Shown piece by piece: positions 24,841 through 41,277 of a stretch of 64,000 nucleotides of DNA (its first letter is position 1; every line of letters starts with the position of its first letter). The position numbers and the translations under genes were made by a program. The notes beneath the pieces were generated by a model. It made no database searches. It had not been told where the DNA came from and saw only the letters and a list, made by a program, of their open reading frames with translations. Source of the DNA: Dioscorea cayenensis subsp. rotundata (Eukaryota; Streptophyta; Magnoliopsida; Dioscoreales; Dioscoreaceae); NCBI RefSeq assembly GCF_009730915.1, contig NC_052489.1, positions 1,116,001-1,180,000 of the forward strand, written 5' to 3'.

Positions 24841-25240
24841 CTTAAATTCCTTTTATTTATTTATTAATATATTTAAATTTATCTCCTTCTCTCTCCTCAA
24901 TCTTAAATCTAGAGAGAGGAAGATGGAATCCCAAAACTTTATTAAAATATATATGTGTGTGTGTATAAAGAAAGACACATTTTTTAACTTATTATTATTC
25001 AGACAATGTTAGAGGGAGGAAAAAAAACCACAAATTATTTATTTTTTTTTCATTTATTTATTAGAGAAACACACAAAATAAATAATAAATAATAAATAAT
25101 AAATATTTTCTTAAAAATTAAAAAATTAAAAAAAAAAATAAAAAAGAAGGGAAAACCAAAGGAAAGAGAGAGGAATAAAAAGGACCAGATGTTGACAAAA
25201 TTCATGTCACTGTTCTTAGAAGAGTCCTTTTGTTCTTGTG

Positions 25241-27268
25241 GAGATTTTCTTATCTGGGATCCCATCTCTCTCTCTTTCTCGCTCCTCTGGCCCAGCAGAT
25301 CGAAAGCCTCTCAATCTCTTGACAATCTCCTTCTCCTTCTTCTCCTCTTTCATCCATAGGACTTTTCTTCATTGCTGCTGCCATCTCACTCTCTGTTGTG
25401 TTTTTGTTCTTCTTATTGCCTTAAATTTCCCACCTTTGTGTACTTTAACCACTTGGCTGGTCTTCTTCTGGTCCTTTCTGGCTGCTTTTGCTCCTTTGGG
25501 GGGGTACTTGCATGGTGGAAAGTTTGGATTTTTATGGGTGTTACTAATCTGATTTGCATATGCAGTTTGTGAGATGGGATTTGGCCTGAGGTGATCTTTC
25601 TTTTCAACTTTGTTCTCCTTTGCCTCTTTATTTTATTTTATTTTATTTTTTGTTTTGTGGATTAGGTTGCGTGTTCCTTGGTTTTGTTATGGCTTAAAGG
25701 TGGGATTTTTTGGTGATTTGATTTGTGTTGTAATTTGTTGGTGGTTTTGTAATTTAGAGATTGGGATCTTGGATGAATTTTGAGATTTTGGGTTATTTAT
25801 CTAAGTCTAGTTACTGCTTTAGTTTTTTTTCTTCTTTCTTTTTTGGGAAAGTTAATGGCTGCTGTATGAGTAATTGTAGGGCTGTTGCTGTGATTCATTG
25901 ATTGTGTGTTTGGAATCTATGTCATTGTAGTTCTGGCCTGAGTTTGAATTGTTGCCATTTTTTTTTTGTTTCTGCCCTGTTTGGGAATTACAGCTGCTAT
26001 GCATTTTGGATTCAATTCTGATTTATCTGAGATTTCCATACTGGTTGTTTGCTTTCTCCTTTCCCTTTGGCATCTTAAAATTAGATTCCCTTTTTTAATG
26101 TATGTCATAGTTTGGTTTTGGGTGATTGATTATTAGGCTCATTTGTCTTAATTCTATTGATATGATTCATCTCATCATTGTTTATGTATTTTCATTTGGG
26201 ATTCCGGTGATTAGGTCTCACTATGGCTGTGCATTTTAGGGTTTGGTTTTGAGTGAAAACTTCAAGAGCATATGTTTTACTGTTGGCTAGTATATGCTGC
26301 ATTGGATAGCTCCAACTGCTTGTTTTGTTGAGCTCCATAATTGTACACAATTTTGGCAAGTGGTACTCTTTTTTGTTGTGACCTGCTTCAGTTTTTTCAT
26401 GTAATTTTCTTCATGAACTCAGTCAATCATGCCTTCATGGTTTAATAAGAGTTGCTCGCTGCTTCCTTCCTGAAGTGGTATTACTTCATTATTACATTTG
26501 TGGAACTTGGGTTCTCTTTGTTGAAGTTTCATTTATCTTAATTTACATTTTTGTAGCAATTAATCCTTTGAGTTAGCTTCCTGTTCTGCTGGTATTGCAT
26601 TGTTGATATTTATTAGGTTTGTGCATTGGATACTATGCTTGGTTCACAGACCAGAAAGACTTTGTAAAAGAGAGAAACAGATGCTTTTGACCGTCCTGAC
26701 AACGGCTTATCAAATGTCATGTTGAGCAGTAAATTCAAAGATTGTTTATTTCTGGGTTGAGTTCCTTTGGTTAGAGTTGTTGTTGGATGAGAATACTAGG
26801 TTGATAACTTGACTAGCATAAAGTTATGTTGTTTCTTAGCCTCAGTCATCCTGGGAAAGACTTAATAAACTCATTTGCAAATGCAAAACCTTGTGAAGAT
26901 CAGATATATTAAGAATAGATTGCATCTTTTATCAGACATAGACGAATATGATGCGTGCCAAATCAGTCTTATTCATCAATATCAATTGGTGTGTTTTTTT
27001 CTTTTTAACTTTTAACTTTTTATGTATATAGTTTTTTATGTATGAAGGTAAACAGATTTACGGTAATGATAAAAAGCTTTAGAGTGTAAAAAAAGTCTTG
27101 TATTCATTAGCAAAATCGGTTCTTTAATATCTGCTGAGATCTTGTTTTCGCAGAGTTATTATTTGATATCCTGTATCTTCACTTCTGTCAAAGGTGGAGA
27201 CTTAATAGCTTTCTTTAGATATCTTTGGATTGCTTAAAGAAATAAATTTTGTGAATTTCCCTTGCTAG
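25241..27268 (+). promoter_or_regulatory. 5' leader exon and 1.7-kb leader intron of the DUF863 gene
   Basis: A pyrimidine-rich tract (about 25260-25440, many CTC/TTC repeats) is typical of a plant transcription start and leader. The leader exon probably ends at GAG|GTGATC (25590/25591), and the intron ends at TTGCTAG (27268), two bases before the start codon. Large leader introns close to the ATG often raise expression in plants; that role is inference. The intron contains no recognisable gene. Confidence 0.55.
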
Positions 27269-27270
27269 GA

Positions 27271-30200
27271 ATGGGGACCAAAGTGCATTGTGAAAGCTAC
27301 CTTCCAGGATATTACACCATGAGGGATCCTAATGAGGGTGTAAGTAGTGGGTGGTTTCCGTTTTATGATCGAAATTTAAATGGGCACCTCCATGGTGGTC
27401 TCTTGCCAGAGCCTGTGAAGGGCCATTTGAACCATGATATGGAGATTGTTAAAAGGACAATTCTTGAACATGATTCCGTGTTCAAAAAACAGGTAATAGG
27501 GGTTGTAATTTTGATGCAAGCAATCACCTAACTTTATATCTTGTTGATTATGGGTTTTGTTTGTTAGTCAACGATGATTTTTGTTGTTAGTATGTCTAAT
27601 TGTGTTTGTGAACTTGTTATGCAGGTATATGAGCTTCACCGTCTTTATAGGATACAAAAGGACCTGATGAAGGAACTAAAAATGAAAGAATTAACCAATG
27701 GTTCGGTACCGATTGATGCATCCCGGTCAACTTTATATCCATCTCAAATGCCAGCAGAAGTTACAAAACATGTGGCGCAGATGTACCATTTGCGTGAAGT
27801 AAGCAACCATTATGAGGGGGTGGCGCCCATGGATAATGACAATATGAGGATCCCTTTGAACTTTTTGAAGGAGAATGGTGCGCAGACAAGTCCAGCATCT
27901 TCAATTCCAAAGGCAAATCGAGTTTCAGTGAAGGATGGTGAATCATCAGGTTCAAAGATTGCAAGATATCCAAAGAGAATGATTGATCTGGAACTTCCTG
28001 CTGATGTATATATTGACTGTGAAGATACTGAAAATGTTGAAATAGGAAATATAGGATCATCGACTAGTGTTGTAAATTCTCATAACAAAGGCAGTGACCT
28101 TTTCCCTGAAAACGATGTGAAGCTGACTCTCAGTGTTGGTAAGGATCCTAGTGCTATTGGAGTTTGCTTGCAACCATATTCACAAAATTCTCTATTCACT
28201 CAAAGATTATCTGACGGGAATGAACGATTCAAAGGTTCATGTGCTAAGGAAGCACCTAATCTGGCTTCGAGTGATTTCTTTGACACAAAAAGTTACAATG
28301 AAAAGATTCAGGAGCATCAGAATTCAACAAGATCACGCACAAATTTCCTTGGCCATGAGAGAGGTTTCTTCAAAGACAAGCATGGAAATGAAGGAACAAG
28401 ATTGAACTTCTTCCATGCTAATGAGGAAGTTAAAAGGGAATTGCCACTCTTTAACAGTGAAGCGGGTAAGACTTCTCTATTTGGTTATTTTGTTTTAACA
28501 ACGTTGTGTTCATTTGGCTCCTAATGATAGTTTAGAGTTTGATTGTAAACAGATTAACAGATCTTTTCCATTCAAGCATGCATCTCATTGTTGCTGGAAC
28601 CACTGAATTCCAGGAAGGTTTCATTTCGTTCAATGCATGGCGCGGGTTAGATTCTAGTATAAAAAGTCTAGAGGGTCTAGTAATTAATGATAGTTTACTC
28701 TTTGTCCAATAATGCTTCTTGTGCTCGAGTGGATTTGGTCATCTCTGCATACCATTGAATTAAATTTCATTATTTGTACTGATTTCCTCATGCATCTTGC
28801 GTTAATTTTTCAGGGCAAAGTAGAAGCACTGGTAGTTATTTTAGTCCAAGCCTCTGCAGTGAGAGAGATCTCATATCACCATCGAAGCCTAAGAAGTTGT
28901 ATGAAAATAATCAAAGTGATCAATGTAGAAGAGAAAAGTGGCTTGGAGAAAAACCGACTTATTTTCCTGAATGCTCTGAAAGAGGCCCTCAATTCACAAA
29001 TTCAAGCTATTCGAGATCGACCCCTCAAACAGTGCATCCATTTTCAGTTCCTCCAACAGATTATCTAATTTCTTCATCTCAACTAGTTCCAAGCTCCAGA
29101 AAACCATCAAATGGTATAACCCACGTCCCCATTGCAGTTCAAGCTCTTCCTTGTTTTACAGGTTCTTCAGCAACCGGTATGCATAATAGGAATTCCAAAT
29201 CGAGGACTCAGAATGGAAAGACTCAGGACATTTACTCAAATGGTTTCCATAATGGTTCTCAGTCAGATTCTATTTCTGCTTCACATCTTTTTCCCACATC
29301 ATTCACTTTGGGCAAGCCAAACCTCAAAACTGGTGATGATTTAACTTATGGAAATTCTGAATTTCATGGACCCCGAAAGCTGTATAACGGCTTGGGATCG
29401 AAAGACATGAAATCTTCAAATGCAAACCAACAAGATAAAACAATTAGTGGCATTGAGTGGAGGCATGACGAATCCTCAGGTGTTATATCTTGGCTTGGAG
29501 CAAAACCACCGTCTATGAGGTCAGTTGACGGAAAACATGCAGAGTTTTATACGTATGCATCTTCTTCTGGAGGTATGGTTGCTCCAAAATTTGAATGGGG
29601 ACAAGAGAGGGAAAGATCTCATATGTCTACTTTCCTGGACTCGGTTTCAGCTGTGGGGGTCAAGGAAAGAAGATTTCAGATAAATGAAGTGTCTGATGAT
29701 CCGAGCAGTAAAAGGATACTCGGGTTTTCAGTTACCGATCAAATTCAAGCAAATCTATCGAATCCAGTCCTTAATTCACGTGAAAAACTGTCTTTATCTG
29801 TTAACAGTAAGCACAAGCAAATAGATGGCTGTACTGAAGATCGCAATTCTAAAAAGCGAGCATATATGAGTGATTTGTTCTCCGGAACTGGTGCTGCCGG
29901 ACACATCAGCAAAGTTCCACCTGAAAGCACTATTGTGGTATCTTTTCCTGCAAAAACTACTACTGGTATTGATCTGGAAGCACCGAACAATCATCTGGAA
30001 GACGATGGCACTCCTTCGGGACATTTGGGAATACCAGTTGAAATCCCATATTCAAAAACAAATGGTTCACTGGAAAAGGACTTGTTTAATGATCCTATTA
30101 TTAGAAATGCTGCAGAGAATATCATCTTTCTGTTGTCTGATACATGCGGCTATATGAAGGATGCATCTTCATGCCAATTGTCACCAGGTTCATGCCATTC

Positions 30201-30786
30201 CTTGGATTGGTTTGCCGAGGTGGTTTCATCCATTGCGGAGAATGCAGGATCAAGATGTCATGAAGACGATGAGTTGGATTCGTTCGAGTCCATGACCCTA
30301 AAGCTTGAAGAGGTGAAGGTGGAAGAGTACACCCAGTGGTGTAAACCAATGGAACAACCAGATAATCCTAAAGACGGGGAAGCAAATGCTGCTTCACTAC
30401 TATTCACCAGGCCTCGGAGAGGCCATGCGAGGAGGCGACGGCAAAAAGACTTTCAGAAAGACATACTTCCTGGCCTTGTATCATTGTCAAGGCATGAAGT
30501 GATTGAGGATCTTCAAACTATTGGGGCAATGATGAGAGCTGCAGGCATGCCATGGCCAATGGGTTTGTCAAGGCGTGGCACCGGCCAAGGGAGGGGAAGA
30601 CGACGAACAAGAAATGTGGCAGTCACTGTGGTGGAGAATCCTCCTGTTAGCCCGCCACCGGTACAACCTTCGAGTACAGAAGTTGAAGCAAATGGTACGT
30701 GCATGGTCGGGTGGGGGAGAAGAACAACACGACAATGCCGGAGGCAAAGGTATCCGTCGGGTAATGTTGCCGTCCTTTTAACTTAA
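27271..30786 (+). CDS. DUF863 family protein, three coding exons
   Basis: Coding exons 27271-27492, 27625-28465 and 28814-30786 join in frame through GT-AG introns (phases 0 and 1) to give about 1011 aa, a normal length for this plant-only family. The N-terminal block is conserved (MGTKVHCESYLPGYYTMRD, then HDSVFKKQ|VYELHRLYRIQKDLMKEL). The middle is a Ser/Asn-rich, poorly ordered region. The C-terminal part carries IDLEAP and IIFLLSD-type segments, then a strongly basic stretch RPRRGHARRRRQKDFQKDI, SRHEVIEDLQTIGAMMRA and RGRRRTRN, consistent with a nuclear protein. Some databases label the family as T-box-like; no T-box is visible. Biochemical function unknown. Met 27271 opens the conserved block directly after the leader intron. 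Confidence 0.93.
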
Positions 30787-31230
30787 AAATGTTTAGAGTG
30801 ATACAGTTTGTGGTGATTGATACTGTCATACAGGACAAATGATAACTGAAAAAAACAAAAATTGTAGGCATTGAATGAATGCATTGGCCATGCTTCTTGA
30901 TTCTGATTTTGGATCTTCACACAGACTGTACATTTCAGAATAAGATTGTAATGAGCTTTGAACAACTTTCTCATGATAGATTGAAGTTGGCTCCATCTTA
31001 AACCTTTCAGAAAAAAAAAAAATTATATATACATGTTGGTATTCTGTTGGGATGAACTGAGAACATTTTGGTCATGCATGCAGATTTCATAGACCGAATG
31101 AGTTGTTGGAGTTAACCAATTGTTTGGTTCTTATTATATCAAATTAACCACCTGATGCAGAGCTAAATAGAATAGGAATTAAACTATATAGATGGAAGTT
31201 TCCCTATTTTAGAATGAACATAATAGCTGG
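30787..31230. other. DUF863 3' flank
   Basis: 3' untranslated region and flank of the DUF863 gene, ending before the nested MITEs. No other feature was recognised. Confidence 0.5.
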
Positions 31231-31238
31231 TAACTAGG

Positions 31239-32542
31239 TAGTCAGAACCGGACCGGATCATTGAATTGTGCTAGTGTAAAGTTCAAGAGTTGAGAGAGGT
31301 AAGAATAAAGTTCAAGGGTTGAAAGATTCGACCATGGTTACCGGAATTTATAAAATAAAAATAAAAATAAAAATATTGTAGATTAAAAAATAGGTTATTT
31401 TTTAAAACCAAATATATGTAATATATCAAATAAAGAAATTCACATCTCATCTCTAAAACAAAGTCTAATTACATAAAATTAAATAAATTAAAATTGAAAA
31501 AACTTTCAATTGAAAAAAATAAATAAAATATTAAATTTTAGGTTTTGACTATTAAAGTTTTCATGCGCATCACTTAAGAGTTTTGATTACCTAGGTTTTA
31601 AACTTTTAATATTTTATACAAACCGGGCTCGATTCACCCATGTACATCATTATGAATTTTTAAAAACTAGATTGAGTCTGGTTCAACCAAGTGAACCTGG
31701 GTACTGTTCATCCATTTTGCGGTTGAACCACATGGTTCACACCGGTTTTTTCGCTATCATTTAGGGGGCGTTTGGTTCAGTGTAACTGTAAATACAGTGG
31801 ATTTCTAGTTACAATGTAACTGAAAATCCATGGATTTTATAATACAGTGCAGTCAAATCTAGTGTTTGGTTAGATGTACTGTAGATACTGTATTATAGAA
31901 TTTTGTATTTGATAAGAGATATTTATACATTTGAAATTAAAATTTTTTTACATTATAAATATTTTAATGATTTTAAGTACCGTATTTATTAATTTAACTA
32001 TTAATTTTATTATTATATTAGTTATTAAATTTATTAGTATATTTATTTATTTATTTTATTATATTTTATAATTTTTAAATTTAATTTTTAACCTAATAAA
32101 AAGAGTATTTTGAACTTTTTCATATATTTTTAGCATGTTATTAATGATTTTAATTATCGCATTAATCATTTTAACTCTTAATTTTATTATTAAATTAATT
32201 ATCAAAGTAATTATTAAATTTATTATTAAATTTTATAATTTTTCATTCCAAAAAATATCCATATATGTTTAATCATATTTGTTTTTCTTTAATTGGTCAC
32301 ATATAGGTCACAAGTTATGCATATGAAGAAATTTAAAGATAAGGGATTTGGTTTTACACCCAATTTGACCGTAAAACTAAATCCCTCATTGGATGTAATA
32401 TGAGTTACATTGATTTTTTAAATCATGTGAATCAAACACTGGATTTCAGAAATCCCAGTAACTCAAGTTATATGTAACTCAGAAACCCTCCAAACAAACA
32501 CTACCTTATACTTCAGGATATGATTCAACCAGGTTCTGACTA
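31239..32542. mobile_element. inverted-repeat DNA element hosting a nested MITE
   Basis: The left end TAGTCAGAACCGGACCGGATCAT and the inverse of the right end TAGTCAGAACCTGGTTGAATCAT agree at roughly 19 of 23 positions. The ends are 1.3 kb apart, but a 742-bp Tourist-like element sits inside, leaving about 560 bp of the host element. Its interior contains GGTTCAACC-type palindromic stretches. I could not find a clear target duplication, so the superfamily is open. It has no coding capacity, so it is non-autonomous. Confidence 0.55.
31764..32505. mobile_element. Tourist-like (PIF/Harbinger) MITE, 742 bp
   Basis: Flanked by the trinucleotide TTA on both sides (31761-31763 and 32506-32508), the target duplication expected for PIF/Harbinger. 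Termini are imperfect inverted repeats: GGGGGCGTTTGGTT at the left and, inverted, GGTAGTGTTTGTTTGG at the right. Subterminal GTAACT/AGTTAC motifs recur inside both ends. The AT-rich interior has no open frame, so it depended on a transposase elsewhere. It interrupts another inverted-repeat element and is therefore the younger insertion. Confidence 0.75.
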
Positions 32543-32849
32543 CATAGGCTAGTACCAGAGGTTTGCTCTCCATCTATGTCCTTTTACCTTCTTTTTGTAA
32601 TCTTCGTAAATATCATAATGAATTTGTAACGGTCCTAATTTTATCAACCTTTATATAAAAAATAATATATTTTTTATTTGACAGAAGCTATAAGTTGTAT
32701 AACTGTTCAAATACAAAATCTTTAAATAATAACAAAATAAAAACCAGCTCAAATTCCTTGCCAAACAATTTGTCTAGAAGTGCATATATAAATTGATTTA
32801 TTTATTACAAGTACAAAACAAAAAAAAACTTACAGTGTTCACAAATCAT

Positions 32850-37620
<4,771 letters not shown>

Positions 37621-39533
37621 ATGAGTTCTTCTTCGTCTTCGCAGACGCATCGGAGGAAAGGAGGAGAGCAGGAGGAGAAGGAGAGGCCTAGGTTCTTTGA
37701 TGCAAAGGCGAAGGCTTTCTGCTGGCAAAGAGCGGATGTGGTGCCGGGGCGCCACCCGGAGCGGTGGCGTAAGGACTCCGCCGGAAACGTTGTTTGCAAA
37801 CGCTTCTGCAACTGCCATGGATGTCTGTGTTATGAGTATGATCACATCATTCCCTACTCTAAAGGTCTCTAAAGGTCTCTCCTTTTTGCTTGATTTCAGA
37901 GTAATCTCTTGGGGTTTTGTTAAATTTTGGTTGGAGAGTTGATTTTGCTGAAAAGGACACTCCTTTGATCATGGATTTCTTTGCTTCTGAATTGCATATA
38001 GCTTTGGATTTGGTTGATAGTTTTGTTGTGAAGTTTGTGATTGCATTTATTGCCATTTTTTCCATCAAAACTCCCTTCTTTGTGTTTGTCTTTTCTTTTT
38101 TCTTTCAGTTTAGATTCTTTCTTACCTTATTGCTTATCAAATTATGTCTTTTATTCTTATGAGAATATGTTATTATATCATTGTTCTTGTTTAATTAGTA
38201 ACACATTGTTTGCTTACTTATTTCTGAATTGATTTGGTTTTTTTTTTTTTATTCAATACTTGCATTGTGCTCTATTTATTGGTGCATAACTGAGTGAAAT
38301 GATTAGCTCTTGTATTTCACATTCTGCTTGATCCTATAATAGTTTTATTGAATTTTGTCGATTGTCTTCATCTTCTATGCAGTTCAAGTTTGTATAGTTA
38401 TTTGCATGTCGACAATTTTAATTATAACTGGCATCTTGGTGTTCTCCGTGCTTACTTTCAACTTGGTGCTTCTTTCTGGACATGGTGTGACTCTAAGAAA
38501 ATTTTTCATCTATGATTGATCCGGCCTTCACTTACTTTAATACTCTCAAATCACACAGTTTACTCTTGTTAGTTCATGTGATGCATTCATGTCCATTGAT
38601 GCATACAATCTATTCAGTGAATATATACACCTATCTGACATTCGCACTTATTTGATATTGTAAATTAAAATGTACATCGTTAAAGGTGGAGAGTCGACAG
38701 CAGAGAATTGCCAAATTCTCCAAACAAGGGTGAACAGATACAAAGCTGATAAGGAGTGGATGGACAAGAAAGAGTTGGAAGGTTTCTCCTGCGACATAAA
38801 GTTCACCGGTTTGTGATCTCAAACTCACTTCTTTTTCTGCTGATAACTTTGCAATTCCTGCTCATATTTTCATGGCTTTTTACTGATTCAAACTTAGACT
38901 TATCATTTATAAATGATTTGAAAATTCAAGACAGTTTGAGTTTTGACTCTAATAATTGTTTAGCTGAACAATTATCGAGTCATCGCTGCGAGTTCTCTAA
39001 TTGATTGTCAATGTATCACGCATTTAGTACGAAAAATTGCATTTTAGGTTTGTCTTTGATGATTTATAGTTATGTATGTCGTCTTTTGACAGATAAGGAG
39101 CTTGATATAATTGAAATGGCAGTCATCGCTGCGAGTTCTCTAATTGATTGTCAATGTATCACACATTTAGTACGAAAAATTGCATTTCAGATTTGTCTTC
39201 GATGATTTATCGTTATGTATGTCGTTTTTTGACAGATAAGGAGCTTGATATAATTGAAATGGCAGTCATCGCTGCGAGTTCTCTAATTGATTGTCAATGT
39301 ATCACACATTTAATACGAAAAATTGCATTTCAGATTTGTCTTCGATTATTTATCATTATGTATGTCGTGTTTTGACAGATAAGGAGCTTGATATAATTGA
39401 AATGGCAGTGTATGGAGATGTAATTCGACCGGGAAATCAGTGTCGTTGCAGAACAATTGCTGAAATGCTTGGCCAAGTGAAGGCGAAAAGCCCATTGGCT
39501 GCTTGTGAGCTTCCATATAAAGAATCATCTTAA
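37621..39533 (+). CDS. HNH endonuclease-domain protein, three exons
   Basis: Exons 37621-37864, 38686-38808 and 39379-39533 give 522 nt and 173 aa with in-frame GT-AG junctions. The exon 1 product has FDAKAKAFCWQRADVVPGRHPERWR, then a cysteine cluster CKRFCNCHGCLC and EYDHIIPYSKG. Exon 2 gives GESTAENCQILQTRVNRYKADK, so the DH...N...N pattern of an HNH fold is present. The C-terminus is ELDIIEMAVYGDVIRPGNQCRCRT and LPYKESS. Plant homologues are annotated as HNH endonucleases without a proven substrate; nuclease activity is not shown here. The start after the (GA)n tract is the first good ATG. Odd: the intron 1 donor lies in a 10-bp tandem duplication, and the intron 2 acceptor with the first 28 bases of the last exon is present three times in a 143-bp tandem repeat; only the last copy leads to the conserved C-terminus. 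Confidence 0.9.
38978..39406 (+). repeat. 143-bp tandem triplication spanning a splice acceptor
   Basis: Three near-identical copies start at 38978, 39121 and 39264, each with a TTTTGACAG acceptor followed by ATAAGGAGCTTGATATAATTG, the 5' end of the HNH gene's last exon. Copies differ at only a handful of bases, so the amplification is recent. The unit is not a multiple of three. Use of the first or second acceptor reads into CAGTCATCGCTGCG... and reaches a stop after about 37 codons. Confidence 0.95.
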
Positions 39534-40660
39534 TAGGTCAGATTATTGAACTCATGATTAGGAAAACAACTTTGATTTTTCACATTGTCATTCTGAATCT
39601 CTGATTGAAAAACATTGTCTTGTATGATGATCATAATTGTCATTCTAATGGAAAAGTATTCTCATAATCTTGCATGATTATCATAATTGTCGTTCGGATT
39701 GAAAAGAATTCTCTTGTATGATGATCATAATTGTCATTCTGATTGAAAAACATTGTGTTGTATAATAATCATATGTCTCTGTGTTTGTTTTTTGTCCAAA
39801 CAATGGAGTGCTTTTGCATTGAAATCTTAACTTTGTTTTATGAATGTATTTTATATTCAGAAAATGTAAACAAATATAGAACATCACGGCTCTTAATTGG
39901 TTGAAATTAATTTTATTTATCAACATGCATTTATATGAAAACAAATTCATTTTTTTAATGTAGAGATAATTATATAACAAATAATTAAAAAACATTTGTC
40001 GAAGATTAACTAAAGTTTTATAAAAAAGTTATTTATTATAAACTGATCCATCAAAATACATTATTATTTTCTTTTTAAAATTATATCATAAATACTTATT
40101 CATTCATTTTTCTTTTAAATCAATTTATATCTCTCAATGTATAAACAATTTTGAGTTTTATAAAATATAAAATTTACTCTATAAAAAGTTTTAAAAAACT
40201 ATTAAAAAATTATTTAACTCCTACCCTGGCAGGAGGCACCTGCTAAACATAATATTTTCATACTAATTTGTTAAATTGCTACTAATTATGATCTTTTCAT
40301 ACTAATTTGTTAAATTACTAATAATGATGCCCCATATGAGATTATTGAATTTGTTCTTCCTTTTATTTTATTATTTGTTTAATTATATCTTTTCCCTCTA
40401 TTGAAATTTTATGGTATCATGATTCAAATTCAAATTGTATTTAAAATTAATAAATTATAAAGATTTAGTGGTTTATGTAATGTTTATTTTATTTGAATTA
40501 TAATATTATAATTATATTAATCATTTGCAATAGTGATAATGCATTTGAGGTTTATTAAATTATAATTTTTAATATAAATATTTGCGCTATTTTGGGTCTC
40601 CTCCAACATCTAATGTATGTAATTTCTGAGACTTATGTATTAAAATTTATAGAAGGAGCT

Positions 40661-40696
<36 letters not shown>

Positions 40697-41277
40697 TTGT
40701 AAAACTAGTGCAAAAATAATTGAAACTTGAATGAATATAGATATGAATTTATATTATTTAATCATAACTTTAGTGTGTATTTTTTTAAAAGGAAAACAAA
40801 ATTCTTATGTACAATCTAAATGCAATTGTTGTGAATCATTGTTTTCCTTATTTTAAAATTTTATTTGATAATAATCAATTATTTTGATAATTTATCAATA
40901 ATATAGATAAATCATATCATTATCGTAATGCACAGACAGACGAGAAGTTAATACCTCAATCTATTTATATCATCATTTTGTGTGAATTGAGATAGCATAA
41001 ATATCATCATTTTGTGTGAATTGAGATAGCATAAATATCTTACATGAGCTATAGTGCTCCTAATAGTAATATATCAAAAGATTATTAATTGCACAAACTT
41101 TTTTAAAAAAAAATAATAATTGAGCTTTTCCTTTTACATGTAAAGTTAGCTGGTACTAACCAAGTCACTTGCATAATATTAAATATGATCACTTTATTAA
41201 ATATAATCAGTTTATTCAATGTATGTGGATTTGAAGTGAATGATCATAAATTACATGAAAAATTCAAAAGAAAAGTA
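39534..41277. other. AT-rich spacer, convergent 3' flanks
   Basis: Lies between the 3' ends of the HNH gene (plus) and DUF1336 gene (minus). It has a degenerate short tandem pattern of GATTGAAAA-CATTGT...ATGATCATAATTGTCATTC at about 39590-39770, a TA microsatellite at 40665-40694 and a 33-bp tandem duplication near 40967-41035. No gene was found. Confidence 0.6.

Larger units (their letters stand above)
20533..25240. other. 4.7-kb AT-rich spacer
   Basis: Contains the second dispersed-repeat copy (about 21025-21395), an (AAATA)n tract near 21440-21500, TA microsatellites, a SINE-like B-box remnant near 24000-24140, and GA tracts near 24690 and 24810 upstream of the DUF863 gene. Stretches reading like TTTACA-n-TATACCCT occur near 22170 and, inverted, near 23490. 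No gene was found. Confidence 0.55.

Noticed and set aside
39005-39375. Apparent small proteins beginning MSMYH in the HNH region
   Set aside because: They arise from reading through the 143-bp repeat, which is intron plus duplicated exon start.
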